A stretch of DNA of 64,000 nt from Panax quinquefolius (lineage: Eukaryota; Streptophyta; Magnoliopsida; Apiales; Araliaceae). The notes under the pieces are model-generated. The model saw only the letters and a list, made by a program, of their open reading frames with translations, did no database searches and had not been told where the DNA came from. The translations under genes were made by a program, and so were the position numbers. Positions within the stretch are counted from its first letter, which is position 1. The number at the start of each line of letters is the position of its first letter. Shown here piece after piece: positions 30,199 to 43,134 of the stretch. The stretch covers positions 125,058,161 to 125,122,160 of the forward strand of contig CM035171.1 in the NCBI GenBank assembly GCA_020205615.1, in the 5' to 3' direction.

Positions 30199-33007
30199 TG
30201 TAAGACCGAAATTTTTTAAATAAAAAGGAATTTCCTTTATTTATTATTTTGAAATAGTAAGGGTTGATTTGATTAATGTGGATAGTTAAGGGTTAAATCA
30301 TAAATATTTCAAAATAATGAGTGGTTATAAAATATTCATTATCGTGGGGAATATTCGTTTGGTGGTGGAATATTAAATCTTTGTCGGGGAATATTAAAAT
30401 GACAGTAGTGACCATGTGTGAGCCCATGTGAGCGATTGGATGAAGAAAGCGACAAATATAAGTTGTTTTTAAATAGCGGCGTAGTTATTCACAATTATCT
30501 TGTTGGAATACCCGGTGGTTAAAACACACTAATACGCGTTGTTGAGCGGTAGCTGCGGTATTGCACCAATTATTGATTCTTACGTAAAGAAGGCACTACT
30601 CGATAATGGTTACGATAATTCTTTATTCGATTATTTTATTGAGTTAATAATTCTTTGCGTTGATATTTTATATTCTTTGTTGTTTGATAATTGTCATTTA
30701 CGGTATTTTTCATTATCGAAGCAATAATTCATATTATCTCGAATAATATTATTAGATAACATTATTGGCAATGTCTAGAAAGTTACATCTAAGGAGAGGT
30801 TTGGTCACTAATTGCGGCGGCGATGAAGAAATTCTTATTGGAAAGCCCCCTCTCTCACAGGAGGCGCACTGGTTGTCGATATTGTGATTACAATAATATT
30901 ATTTGTGAATAATTAATTATTGATTTATATGATGAGGAAAATATTGATTTTATGTGGATATAGATGGAGAAAATTTTTAAAATGACAATTGTTGAAAATT
31001 AATATTTTATCTTTTACGATAAAATAATTCATTTAAATATATTATTTTAATAATATATATTAGCGGTGATATTTTTAATGAATGTGGGATATATGAGTAT
31101 ATGAGGAGGAAGAGTATTTTTGTTGCAATAAATGTTTAAAACATGTTAAACATGTTGGTGGACCCCATTTATTATTTGAAATTTGATTATAGCTTTGTAA
31201 AATCACCCGTTTGTGGATTTGGTCAATTTCTATTTGGAATTTGGAAAAACTTTCTTACTGCAAAGTTGTAGAAATTGAATTTCCTATAAAAACTCATGAG
31301 ATTCAAAATTTTACGATGAAAGGGCTATTTATTATGAATTATTGAAGTTAGAAGCTTAAAATAATTAATTTTTGGGAGTTTTAAGTTAATTTTTGCAAGA
31401 AAAACGTTTTTTTTCACAACTAATTGGCCTCACATGTGATTAATGGCTTGATCAGTTGTCTAAGGTGGGCTAAGGAAATGTGAAAAAAAATATTAATATT
31501 ATATTAAATTTTTACGCTTTGGTGTTCTAGCATTTTCTATAAATAGGGTCTTGGGTTAGAATTGAAAATCACACGAAGCTGAAGTTTTCTCTCTATATTA
31601 TCGGCGTATTATTCTTGAGTATGAGTTTTGAGTATACTTTGAGTATTGTTAGGCGGTGCAAGAGTTCCTTGACCTATATACGGTATTCAATTTAGAAATC
31701 TTGATCTTTCGAGGTAAGGGATATTATTTTTTTTGTAATAATGATATTATTTCTTGATATCATTATCTTTGAAATATTGATCTGAAGTTTTTATCAAATT
31801 TGGAACTTTTTCATATCGGGGTTACTATTCATGGGTTCTTATTCATGAGTTCTTATTCACGAGTTCTTATTCATGAATTGATTCTTATTCACGATTCTTA
31901 TTCACGAGTCTTATTCAAGTAGCGTGAAGCGTGAAGATGTTTTTGTGGAATTTCTATCTTTTGGTGTCGGAGTTACTATTCACGTATCGGCACTTATTCA
32001 CGTATCTGACCTATTCACGTATCTGGTACTATTCATAGAAAAATAAAATTTCTTCTTTTTGTCCAAAACATCTAATACGGATACTAACTACGATTGTATC
32101 CATGTTTTGATCATTCTTGAATTTTACACCACTATGATTATTTTTGAGGTATTTTTGGGCGTGGATAAAACCAAATCGAATCCTTAATCCTTAATCCTTG
32201 TCATTTTGTTTCCTTTGGATTCGTTTCTTTAAAAAAAAATATTTTCATCATCCTCGGTCTTAAATGATGATATTATGGAATATCTTTGGCTGTAGTGCAA
32301 AGATGAATGATTTCTTAAGAATATCTTTGGCTGTAGTGCAAAGATGAATGATTTCTGAAGAATATCTTTGGCCGTGCAAAAGATGAATGATGAGCAGTGT
32401 TTAAATGAGCAGGTGTTTAAATGAACATGACCGGTGATGAATATCTTTGGCTGTAGTGCAAAGATGAATATTTGATTCGGATGTATATTGATTGATGTTA
32501 CGGGGATAAAAGATGAGCGATGAACTTTTAAATTCATACATAGAAGATAGTAGTTTGCATTCTCTCTTAACTCTTCTAATGAATTATTATTTCAGCTGCG
32601 AATATTGATTTAAAATTTGTTGTCTATTGTATTCTATTATATTTTTCCTGTTGAAGACTAACGATAATTTGTTGTATATTATCTTAGTCGTAATATTTCT
32701 TCTTGAGCTAGTTGAGCTCACCCTTTTCCTTTTGTTCCATTTTTCTCGGGGAGGCGAGAATATAGCGAGTGCTGAGTCGGGGTATGGAATGAAGGTTTTA
32801 GAAAGGATTGTTTAGTAGTCCTCACCATTTTTGTAAAATAATGTATCGATAAATGTGATGAGGATTTATTTGAGTATAGATATTATACAGAAGATAATAT
32901 TTGTATTCAAACTCACAGATTTCTTGTTGTAATAATAAAGTTGTAGTTGTTTACATACCATGTATTGACACTTCGGAATAGGTGATGTATACTATTTTGG
33001 GGCGTCG
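30199..33007 (+). repeat. 3' LTR of G1 (family B2)
   Basis: Starts TGTAAGACCGAAATTTTTTA and ends TTTTGGGGCGTCG. It is very similar to the 5' LTR over T/A-rich words but differs at many short C- or G-containing words. Hairpin array at 32276-32470 has four units. Confidence 0.88.
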
Positions 33008-34764
33008 TGAAGTCACTCAATTTATACTCGATTATTGCTACGATAATTCTTTGCATCATATCTCTTATATTATTGATTCAATTATTGTCACATTATTATC
33101 ATCATATAATATGTTATATTATTAAATCAATAATTGAGATGACAAGTTATAAATGATTAATAATTGTTGAAAGATTAAATATGTGTTGATTAAAAATAAA
33201 ATGATTTGTGGTAATATTTATTCGATCCTTGATGTATATAAAGAGTCTATTATGAGACATTTGTGGTAAGTTTTGTTATTTTATGGGGGGCCCGTATGTC
33301 ATCTAAAGTCTCTTCGTCGATAGTAATTACCTTCGTCGATAGTAATTACCTTTACCAGACGTCGAACCCACATAGTTTCATATTACAGACGTCTAACCAA
33401 TTGTCGTTTCACATTACGGTGATCGAACCACTTGGTGTTTCACATTACAAGCGTCGACCCACTTTTCTTTTCACATCACGGTCGATCGAGCCACTTGCCT
33501 TTTCACATTTCAAGTCTTAAGCTAGAAATCTTCTATAAATAGAGGCCTAGTGCTTCATTTATTTTCATGAATTCATTCAAGCTATAGAGAGAAAGTATAG
33601 AGAATAAGAGAAAGAAGAAGAGTATTACATTACTACACTACCTTTGCGATATTCAATCTCCTACTAATATAAGGGGTGTTATTCTTTCTTATTCATGAAA
33701 AAAAGCATTGTTATTCCATTGCTTATTATTACATTTCAAATAACTTTGTATCTGCGCTTTACCCTATACTTGGTGACATTCTTCTATTATTCTATTGGAA
33801 CATCACATGCGTGTGTTTTACAGGACTGGTTAAAATCTTTATTATTATTACATTGGAACATCACATGCATGTGTTTTACAAGATACGGTTCCGTCTTTAT
33901 TATTATTACATTGGAACATCTTATACGTGTGTTTTGCGGACTGGTTAAAATCTTTATTATTCTGTTGGAACATCCTATCGATGCAAATTTTGCGACACAG
34001 TTAAGTTATTATTATTACATTGGAATAACTTTTGCTGTCTTGATCTATCGCATGCATGGTGATTTCTTTTGTTATTCCATTCTTAATTATACTCAGTTGG
34101 TTAAAGTTTTGACTTCTATACTCCATGAAATTAGTAGAATATCCTTGATATTTGCGCTTCATCCAGTATCTTTTCATGAAAATATTCTTCTGATCATTCT
34201 TGAATTTTACTCTACAAAGCAGTATCATGTTGACAATTTGGACATTAATATTAGTTCCTGGATAAATTAATTCTTGAACTTGTTTTATTTAATTCTTAAA
34301 TCATTGTCATCATCCTCATGTTTATATTATGTTTAAAGTCATCTGTGGCCTGTAGTGCATAGATGGACTTGGTATGATTATGATCAGGGATTATTCGGTG
34401 TAATCATGACTGTAATGTTACAAATGATGTGGTAAAAGTTATCATTGGCCCGTAGTGCATTGATAGAAAGTTGTTGGCATGATCATGACCATTAATGAAT
34501 ACACGAATGTCCTTGGTTGTAGTGCATGGATAATTTGTGGTCGTGATACTAAAGAATATTATTGGCCGTAGTGCAGGGGTGATTTTATGATGTGAATTAT
34601 TTATTAAAATTTGAGTCCAGTGATAAAAGTCATGAAAAACCTTTTAAATCATAAAAGATAGTAGATTTTATTTCTCTTGACTCTTTTAATGGATTGCTTG
34701 TTAAGCTATGAGTTAAACTTGATGTTGTTATATTTTATCGGTTTAACAATTATTTGAAGGCTAA
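33008..34764 (+). repeat. family A LTR, middle segment (copy at 33 kb)
   Basis: Runs from TGAAGTCACTC to ...GAAGGCTAA and aligns with 54787-56545. It includes the GTCGATAGTAATTACC pair, the ACGTC...TTTCACATTA repeats, TATA box (CTATAAATAGAGG near 33531-33543), the tandem ACTGGTT module and a hairpin array (34339-34585). It shares private variants with 43135-44942 (for example AAAGAGTCTATTATGAGACA) that the 55-kb copy lacks. Confidence 0.85.
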
Positions 34765-36447
34765 TGTAAGACCCCAACTTATTATTAATGAAATTTAATT
34801 TTCACTATTTATTATTTTGAAATAGTAAGGGTTGATGTGATTAATGTGGATAGTTAGGGGTAAAATCATGAAATACTTCAAAATAAGCAAGTGGTTATAA
34901 AATATTCATTGTTGTCGGGGAATATTCGTTTGGTCGTAAGTGGAATATTAAATCTTTGTGGGGAATATTAAATGCGAATGACACTGACCATGAGTGGGCC
35001 CATAACGGAAAGTGATTGGATGAAGAAAAGCGACGAAAAAATAAGTGGTTTAAAAAATAGCAGGCGTAGTTATTCAGAATTATCTTGTTAAAATACCGGT
35101 GGTTAAAACACGATAGCTGCGGTATTGCACCAATTGTTGATTCTTACGTAAGAAGGCACTTTACTCGATAATGGTTACTGATAATTACCGATTCGATTAT
35201 TTTATTGAGTTAATAATTCTTTGCGTTGATATTTTATATTGTTGTTGTTTGATAATTGTCATTACGATTATTTTCATTATCGAAGCAATAATTCATATTA
35301 TTTGAATAATATTATTAGATAACATTATTGGCAATGTCTAGAAAGTTACATCATAAGAAGAGGTTTGGTCACCTAATTGCGGCGCCAGATAAGAAGAAAT
35401 TCTTATTGGAAAGCCCCTGCTCTCTGAGGAGCTGCACGGTTGTCGATATTGTGATTACTGTAATATTATTTGTGAATAATTAATTATTGATTCATATGAT
35501 GAGAAAATATTGATTTTATGTGGATATAGATGGAGAAAAATTTTAAATGTGACAATTGTTGAAAATTGAAATTTTATCTTTTTACGATAAAATAATTCTT
35601 TTAAATATATTATTATATTTTAATAATATAATAATGGTGATATTTTTACTACGAATGTGGAATATATGAGTATCTGAGGAGGAAGAGTATTTTGTTGCAA
35701 TAAATGTTTAAAACATGTTAAACATGTCGATTGGACCCCATTTATTAGTGAAATTTGATTATAACTTTGTAAAATCCCCGTTTGTGGATTTCGGTCAATT
35801 TACATTTGGAATTTGGAAAAACTTTCTTACTGGAAAGTTGTAGAGAATTAATTTCCTATAAAAACTCGCATGAGATTTGAATTTTTTTTGATAGAATGGC
35901 TATTTATTATGAATTATTGAAGTTACGAGAAGCTCAAAATAATTGATTTTGGAAGTTTAAAATATTTTAAATAATAAAAACGTTTTTTGTTTGTTTTGTG
36001 GGATACAACATGTGCATAATGAGCTGAGATCAGATCTAGGAAGGTGGGCGTAGAAATCTTAATATATATATTAATATTATATTAAATTTTACTGCTTTGG
36101 TATTCTAGCATTTTCTATAAATAGGGTCTTGGGTTAGAATTGAAAATCACACGAAGCTGAAGTTTTCTCTCTCTATATTATCGGCGTATTCTTGTGAGTA
36201 TTTTGAGTATACTTTGAGTATTGTTAGGCGGTGCAAGTTCCCTTGACCTTATGCATTATTCCAAAATTTAGAAGTCTTAATCTTTCGAGGTAAGGGATGT
36301 TAATTTCTTCTCGAATGATATTATTTCTTGATATCATTATGCTAAAATATTGGTTGGAACTTTTTATCAAATTTGGAACTTTTTCATGTGGGGTTCTTAT
36401 TCACGAGTTCTTATTCACGATTCTTATTCATGAGATTCTTATTCAAA
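34765..36447 (+). repeat. truncated family B LTR (5' LTR of G2)
   Basis: Starts TGTAAGACCCCAACTTATTA after GCTAA. It continues as a normal B LTR through its TATA box to the TTCTTATTCAYGAG words, then jumps at about 36445-36458 into reverse transcriptase sequence. The rest of the LTR, PBS, gag, protease and the first part of RT are deleted. Confidence 0.85.
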
Positions 36448-36458
36448 AGTACTTTTTA

Positions 36459-38767
36459 TCGATTCGTTGTTGTCTTTATTGATGACATCCTTATATATTC
36501 AAAAAGTCGTGAAGATCATGAGCACCATTTGGCCCCGGTACTCAAAGGCCGTGAAAACCAACTATATGCCAAATTGAAGAAATGCGAGTTACGGCGAGGA
36601 AGTAGCATTTCTTGGGCGCGTAAGTGTCAAAACATGGAGTATCAAGTGGATCCGTGAAGATTGAAGCAATCTGAAAGTTAGAACAGCAAAAGTCGTCGGT
36701 GGAAATCACGTAGCTTTTGGGCTTAAATTTGGTTATTATCGGAGATTCGTGGAAGGGTTTTCTCGAATCGCTACTCCATTAACTTCGGCTAACTCGGAAG
36801 GATCAAAATTCGTTTGGAGCGAAGAATGCGAGAAGAGTTTCAAGAGCTTAAGAGGAGACTTATTTGGCTGTTCTAACAATACCATCTGGTTGGATGGATT
36901 TGTTATCTACAATGATGCTTGAGCAAAGGGTTAGGATGTGTTCTCGTCTGCAGCGTGGGAAAGTCATAGCTTTATGCCTCACGACAACAAAGAGTATGAG
37001 AGGAATTATCCTACTCATGATCTAGAGTTAGCGGCCCGATCGTTCATGTTAAAGATATGGAGGCACTATCTATATGGGGAGAAAGTGGAGATATATTGGA
37101 CCATAAAAGCCTTAAATATTTCTTCACTCGAAAAAGAACTCAACATCTGGCGTGACGTTGGCTCGAGCTATTGAAGACTACGACCACACTATTGATACCA
37201 TCACGGAAAAGCGAGCGTGGTAGGTGGCGCGTTGAGTAGAAGATCATATCACGAGGAGCGAGTGCGATGATGTCAAGTATCGCGTAGAGCCGACTTTATT
37301 AGAAAAGTTAAGGTTACTCGAGCCGCAGGCCGGGTGATGCGTATGAAGAAGAAAGTACAAGAAGGAGCTATTAGGAGCGAGAATTGATGAAGAAGGAATA
37401 CTTGAGTCCACTCTAGACTTTGTGTTCCTAACGACTACGATTTGAAGTACAAGATTATGATGGAGGCACACAATACACCATTTGTAATCCATCTGGAAAT
37501 ACTAATATGTATCGTGATCTTGACATACATTTTGGTGGAACAATATGAAGAGAGAGATTGCAAAGTTTATCTCGATGTGTTTAACTTGTCGGCGTGTAAA
37601 GGCGGACATCTAGTACCTAAAAGGGTCCGTTGCAACCACTTGAGATTCGAAATGGAAGTGGGAACACATTACCATGGATTTAGATTCACGGGTCTTCCCT
37701 ACGGTTTCTCGGGGCATCAATCTTATTTGGGTTATTGTTGATAGATTAACCAAGTCTGCTTTCGTTTCTTGCCGTCTGGAGACTTATTCTTGAGCGTCTT
37801 GCTAGTATATCGTGAATGAGATTGTGAGGTTGCATGGCATGCTGTATCCATAGTTTTGGATCGTGACCCAAGATTCACTTCAAGATTTTGGGTTAGCTTG
37901 CAAAAAGCTATGAGCGCAGTTCTGATTGATTCGACATACCATCCTCAAGCAGACGGACAATCGAAAGGACTATTCAAACTCTTGAAGATTTATTAAGACT
38001 ACGTGTCCTGAGACTTCAAGGCGATTAGGATAAGTATTTACCATTGGTGGAATTCTCCTACAACAGCAGTTATCGAGACAAGTATAGGTGTAGCTCCATT
38101 TGAAGCATTATATGGACGAAAGTGTCGCTCTCCAGGTATGTTGGGGACGAGGTGGGTGAAGCAACCTTTGTTGGGACCCGAAGTTGATACGTATGACTAC
38201 GGAAAAGATCCAAATGATTCGACAGCGTATACAAAGCGGCACAAGATCGACAAAAGAGTTATGCGGATCTTCGCCGAAAGGACGTGGAATTTAGTGTGGG
38301 GATCATGTATTATTGCGAGTTGCTCCATGGAAGGGAGTTACAAGATTTGGGAAGAGAGAAAGCTCGATCCACGATTTATTGGTCCATTTCAAATTCTTGA
38401 CCGAAGTAGGAAATGTAGCCTATAGACTTGCGTTACCTCCAAGTATGTCTCGTATTCATAATGTGTTTCACATATCGTACTTACGTAAATATGTGAAAAG
38501 ACCGAACCACGTTATAAATTAGAAATAGGACGAAATAGCCAGAAGACTTAGCGTGTGAGGAGGTACTGTCAAGATCTTGGATAGGAAGGAGCATGTCCTA
38601 CTGCATGAAAGGTCATACCACAAGTTAAAGTTTTGTGGAGGAATAATCTTTATAGAGGAAATGACTTTGGGAATTGGAAGCGGAAATGAAAGCAAGGTAT
38701 CCTCACCTTTTGAAACACACAGTAAATACGTCGTCGATTTCGAGGGCGAAATTTCATAAGGAGAGGA
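36459..38767 (+). pseudogene. gypsy Pol remnant of G2 (RT C-terminal part to chromodomain)
   Basis: Begins inside RT at the catalytic [23 protein letters not shown] words (36459-36528), then RNase H (36690-37170), integrase (37440-38300, with WNLVWGSCII-type frameshifted regions and RIHNVFHISYLRKYVKRPNH) and the chromodomain-like KILDRKEHVL at about 38570. It shares with G1 a gap of about 65-75 bp in the RNase H-integrase linker (about 37245-37290) relative to G3. Broken by frameshifts. Confidence 0.85.
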
Positions 38768-38770
38768 GGT

Positions 38771-41473
38771 TGTAAAGACTGACTTATTATTAATGAAATT
38801 TAATTTTCTCTATTTATTATTTTGAAATAGTAAGGGTTGATGTGATTAATGTGGATAGTTAGGGGTAAAATCATAAATACTTGAAAATAAGCGAAGTGGT
38901 TATAAAATATTCATTGTTGTCGGGGAATATTCGTTTGGTCGTGGAATATTAAATCTTTCGGAGAATATTAAAATGACGGCGCTTGACCATGTATGGGCCC
39001 CATAAGCTGAAAGCGATTAGATGAAGAAAGCGACAAAAATAAGTGGTTTAAAAATAACAGGCGTAGTTATTCACAGATTATCTTTGTTAAAATACCCGTT
39101 GGTTTAAAACACGTGCTTTGCAGTATTGCACCAATTGTTGATTCTTACGTAAGAAGGCACTACTCGATAATGGTTACGATAATTCTTTATTCGATATTTT
39201 ATTGAGTTAATAATTCTTTGCGTTGATATTTTATATTCTTTGTTGTTTGATAATTGTCATTTACGGTATTTTTCATTATCGAAGCAATAATTCATATTAT
39301 CTGAATAATATTATTAGATAACATTATTGGCAATGTCTAGAAAGTTACATACAATGAGAGGTTTGGTCACCTAATTGCGGCGCATGATGAAGAAATTCTT
39401 ATTGGAAAGCCCCCTCTTTCTCGAGGGCTGCTGGTTGTCGATATTGTGATTACGTAATATTATTTGTGAATAATTAATTATTGATTCATATGATGAGGAA
39501 ATTATTGATTTTATACGGATATAGATGGAGAAAAATTTTAAATGTGACAATTGTTGAAAATTGAAATTTTATCTTTTACGATAAAATAATTCTTTTAAAT
39601 ATATTATTATATTTTAATAATATAATAATGGTGATATTTTACTAGCGAATGTGGAATATATGAGTATCTGAGGAGGAAGAGTATTTTTTTGTTGCAATAA
39701 ATGTTTAAAACATGTTAAACATGTCGATTGGACCCCATTTATTGGTGAAATTTGATTATAGCTGTAAAATCCCGTTTGTGGATTTCGGTCAATTTTTGTT
39801 TGGAATTTGGGAAAACATTCTTCTGCAAAGTTGTAGAGAATTGAATTTCCTATAAAACTCATGAGATTTGAATTTTTCTGATAGAATGGCTATTTATTAT
39901 GAATTATTGAAGTTACGAAGCTCAAAATAATTGATTTTGGAAGTTTAAAATATTTTAAATAATAAAAACGTTTTTGTTTGTTTTGTGGGCTACAACATGT
40001 GCATAATGAGCTGAGATCAGATCTAGGAAGGTGGGCGTAGAAATCTTAATATATATATTAATATTATATTAAATTTTACTAACTTTTGGTATTCTAGCGT
40101 TTTCATAAATAGGGTCTTGGGTTAGAATTGAAAATCACAGAAATTGAAGTTTTCTCTCTATATTATCGGCGTATTCTTGTGAGTATTTTGAGTATACTTT
40201 GAGTATTGTTAGGCGGTGCAAGTTCCTTGAGACTTATACACATTATTCCAATTAGAAATCTTAATCTTCGAGGTAAAGGATGTTAATTTCTTCTTAAATG
40301 ATATTATTTCTTCAATATCATTATCTTTGAAATATTGGTTGGAACTTTTTATCAAATTTGGAACTTTTTCATGTGGGGTTACTATTCATGAGTTCTTATT
40401 CACGAGTTACTATTTATGAGTTCTTATTCACGATTCTTATTCACGAATACTATTAAATGAAGCGTGAAGATGTTTTTGTGGAATTTCTATCTTTTGGTGT
40501 GAGAGTTACTATTCACGTATCGACACTATTCACGTATCTGACACTATTCATAGAAAAATAAAATTTCTTCTTTTGTCAAAATATCTAATACGGATACTAG
40601 CTTTTATTGTATCCGTGTTTTGATCATTCTTGAATTTTACACCACTTATGATCATTTTTGAGGTATTTTGAACATGGATAAAACAAAGTCACGAATCCTT
40701 AATCCTTAATCCTTGTCATTTTGTTTCCTTTGGATTCGTTTCTTTAAAAATATTTTCATCATCCTCGGTCTTAAATGATGATATTATTGAATATCTTTGG
40801 CTTTTGTAGTGCAAAGATGAATGATTTCTGAAGAATATCTTTGGTAGTAGTGCAAAGATGAACATGTGTTTAGATGAACATGACCCGGTGATGAATATCT
40901 TTTGGCTGTAGTGCAAAGATGAATATTTGATTCAGATGTATATTGATTGATGTCTGCGGGGATAAAAGATGAGCGATGAACTTTTAAATTCATCATAGAA
41001 GATAGTAGTTTGCATTCTCTACTTAACTCTTCTAATGAATTATTATTTCATTCTGCGAATATTGATTTAAAATTTTTTGTCTATTGTATTCTATTAGATT
41101 TTTCCTGTTGAAGACTAACGATAAATTTGTTGTATATTATCTTAGTCATAATATTCTTTCTTTGGGCTAGTTGAGCTCACCCTTTTCCTTTTTGTTCATT
41201 TTTCTTCTCGGGAGGCGAGAATATACTTAGATGCAGTGAGGTATGGAATGAAGGTTTTAGAAAGAATTGTTTAGTAGTCCTCACCATTTTTATAAAATAA
41301 TGTATCAATAAATGTGATGAGGATTTATTTGAGTATAGATATTATACAGAAGATAATATTTGTATTCAAACTCACGATTTCTGATTGTAATAATAAAGTT
41401 GTAGTTGTTTACATACCATGTATTGACAACTCGAGAATGGGTGATGTATACCTATTTTGGGGGGCGTCTGGCA
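38771..41473 (+). repeat. 3' LTR of G2 (family B)
   Basis: Begins TGTAAAGACTGACTTATTAT after the purine tract GAGAGGAGG and ends GGGGCGTCTGGCA. It is followed by AGGGTTTAGTTCCTTCC, the same family C site that follows the solo LTR at 21973. Hairpin array 40786-40926. Confidence 0.85.
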
Positions 41474-43134
41474 AGGGTTTAGTTCCTTCCTTTGATCGGC
41501 GTTAGTCACCCAAGTGTTTGGCTTACAGAGGTGATCCTTTGAGGAAAAGAAGGATTCAAGAAGATGGGTATTTAGCGAAACCCTATTTTTTCTATCTCTC
41601 GTTGAAAGGTGTACTCTCCCGACTATTGGAATTACGTATTCTATGAAAGCGTCGACAACCACCTCACCGTAATAAGACTCCTCTCTTATTTATAGATGTG
41701 GACAACCCTCCTTAACAATTAAGGAATTGGGTTTTATTTTAATTAAATAAACTCATTTTAATTAATTAGGCTCCCGATCTTATTGGGAATAATTAATTAA
41801 ACTCTTTTAATTAATTAGCCTCCTAATCTTATTAGGATATTTGAGAAGTACTTTTATTAATTAATTCTCAAACTCCTTTAGGAATTAAATAATAATAATA
41901 ATAGTAATAATAATAATAAGACTCCTCTTATTAATTTATATTTAATATTTCTAAAATATTAAATAATAAATATTAAGTTATTTAATTTATTCTATCACCA
42001 TAGATTAAATTAAATATACTTAACTTATTATTACGATTATGCCATTTACTTCTTAAATAATTATTCTTCTTTTTATGGTGTGACCCTTTAGGTTCTCCAT
42101 ATTAAGCAGGTTGTGAATAAATCAATTAGAACAATTCTAATCTTATTTAAATAAATAAATTAATCTATTAATTTATTTAAATAAATAATATTAATTCTCT
42201 GATAGGGATAAGCCTCACTAGCGATCAGCGACTTTAGGATAATATAAATTTCAACATTAATCATAAAAAGAACCTTTGAGTAAATAATTGCAAATGCAAT
42301 TCGATCCTTCCACCATCTGATGTCCCAATTAAATATAAGACATGAAATTATTGTCGAAGACTTATTTTATTTAATTATATGTTTTTCGATTCTTAAATGC
42401 CTGACTCAAATAATGCAAATTAGAAACTTCTTTCTAATTTCATTACACGCTATTGCCGAGGACTCTTGAGTTGTCATTTATCGAATCACATAGGACATTC
42501 TCTTCTTTTACTAGAAGTGGTAGATTCTTTATTGATCATACATTATCTCCATGTATAACTTATTATACCCAAGCATACCCTTTGATATACCCTAAAGGTC
42601 TTAAGGAATAAGTCAAAGTATAACTCATCATATACAGAGATACTATGATGATCTCAAGTCAAGGATCACTTGTACTACTATCACTCTGAAATTTCTATTG
42701 ACGAGTGAAGTAAAACTCCATTACGTATTCCTTAGCGAGTCGCGTTCGGTGAACTTATTCTCTAATAAGCACCTACATACTTGCTTTAGTGTCTCACACA
42801 AATGATCGTGAGATCAATCATCCTCATCGATGAGCAAATGACGGCGTATGTACCAATCTATCAGGATTCACTTAATCCCCGATTTAGTAATCAACGATTG
42901 GGAACTATTTTAGTTTTAAGCTTTTAAGAATTTAGATCTCATTAGAATGATCATCATCATTATTCTAAAAGCATTGCTTAAAACTATGAGTTTATTACAT
43001 ATTATAAAACAACATCATGTAGATAATTAAAAGCCTTTAATACATTAATACTTTTTATTAATAAATGAATAAGATTGTTACAAAGTATATACTTTATCAT
43101 CAAACATGATTGGCTTGTGTGCATACTACTTTCA
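41474..43134 (-). repeat. family C LTR, right part (reverse orientation)
   Basis: Runs to the C terminus ...CATACTACTTTCA at 43134. The first about 700 bp repeat 21974-22690, including the same AATAATAATAGTAATAATAA variant, so this is a duplicate of the same C copy. The remainder is the part missing at 22690. Confidence 0.82.

Larger units (their letters stand above)
22691..33007 (+). mobile_element. gypsy chromovirus copy G1 (two LTRs, decayed gag-pol)
   Basis: Two LTRs of about 2.8 kb (22691-25496 and 30199-33007) share a subfamily-specific start (TAAGACCGAAATTTTTTAAA-type). They enclose PBS, gag, protease, RT, RNase H, integrase, chromodomain and PPT in that order. No duplication flanks it: left is family C DNA, right is family A LTR. 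This means the two ends were not created by one simple insertion, or that a rearrangement or assembly join occurred. All proteins are broken by stops and frameshifts. Confidence 0.88.
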
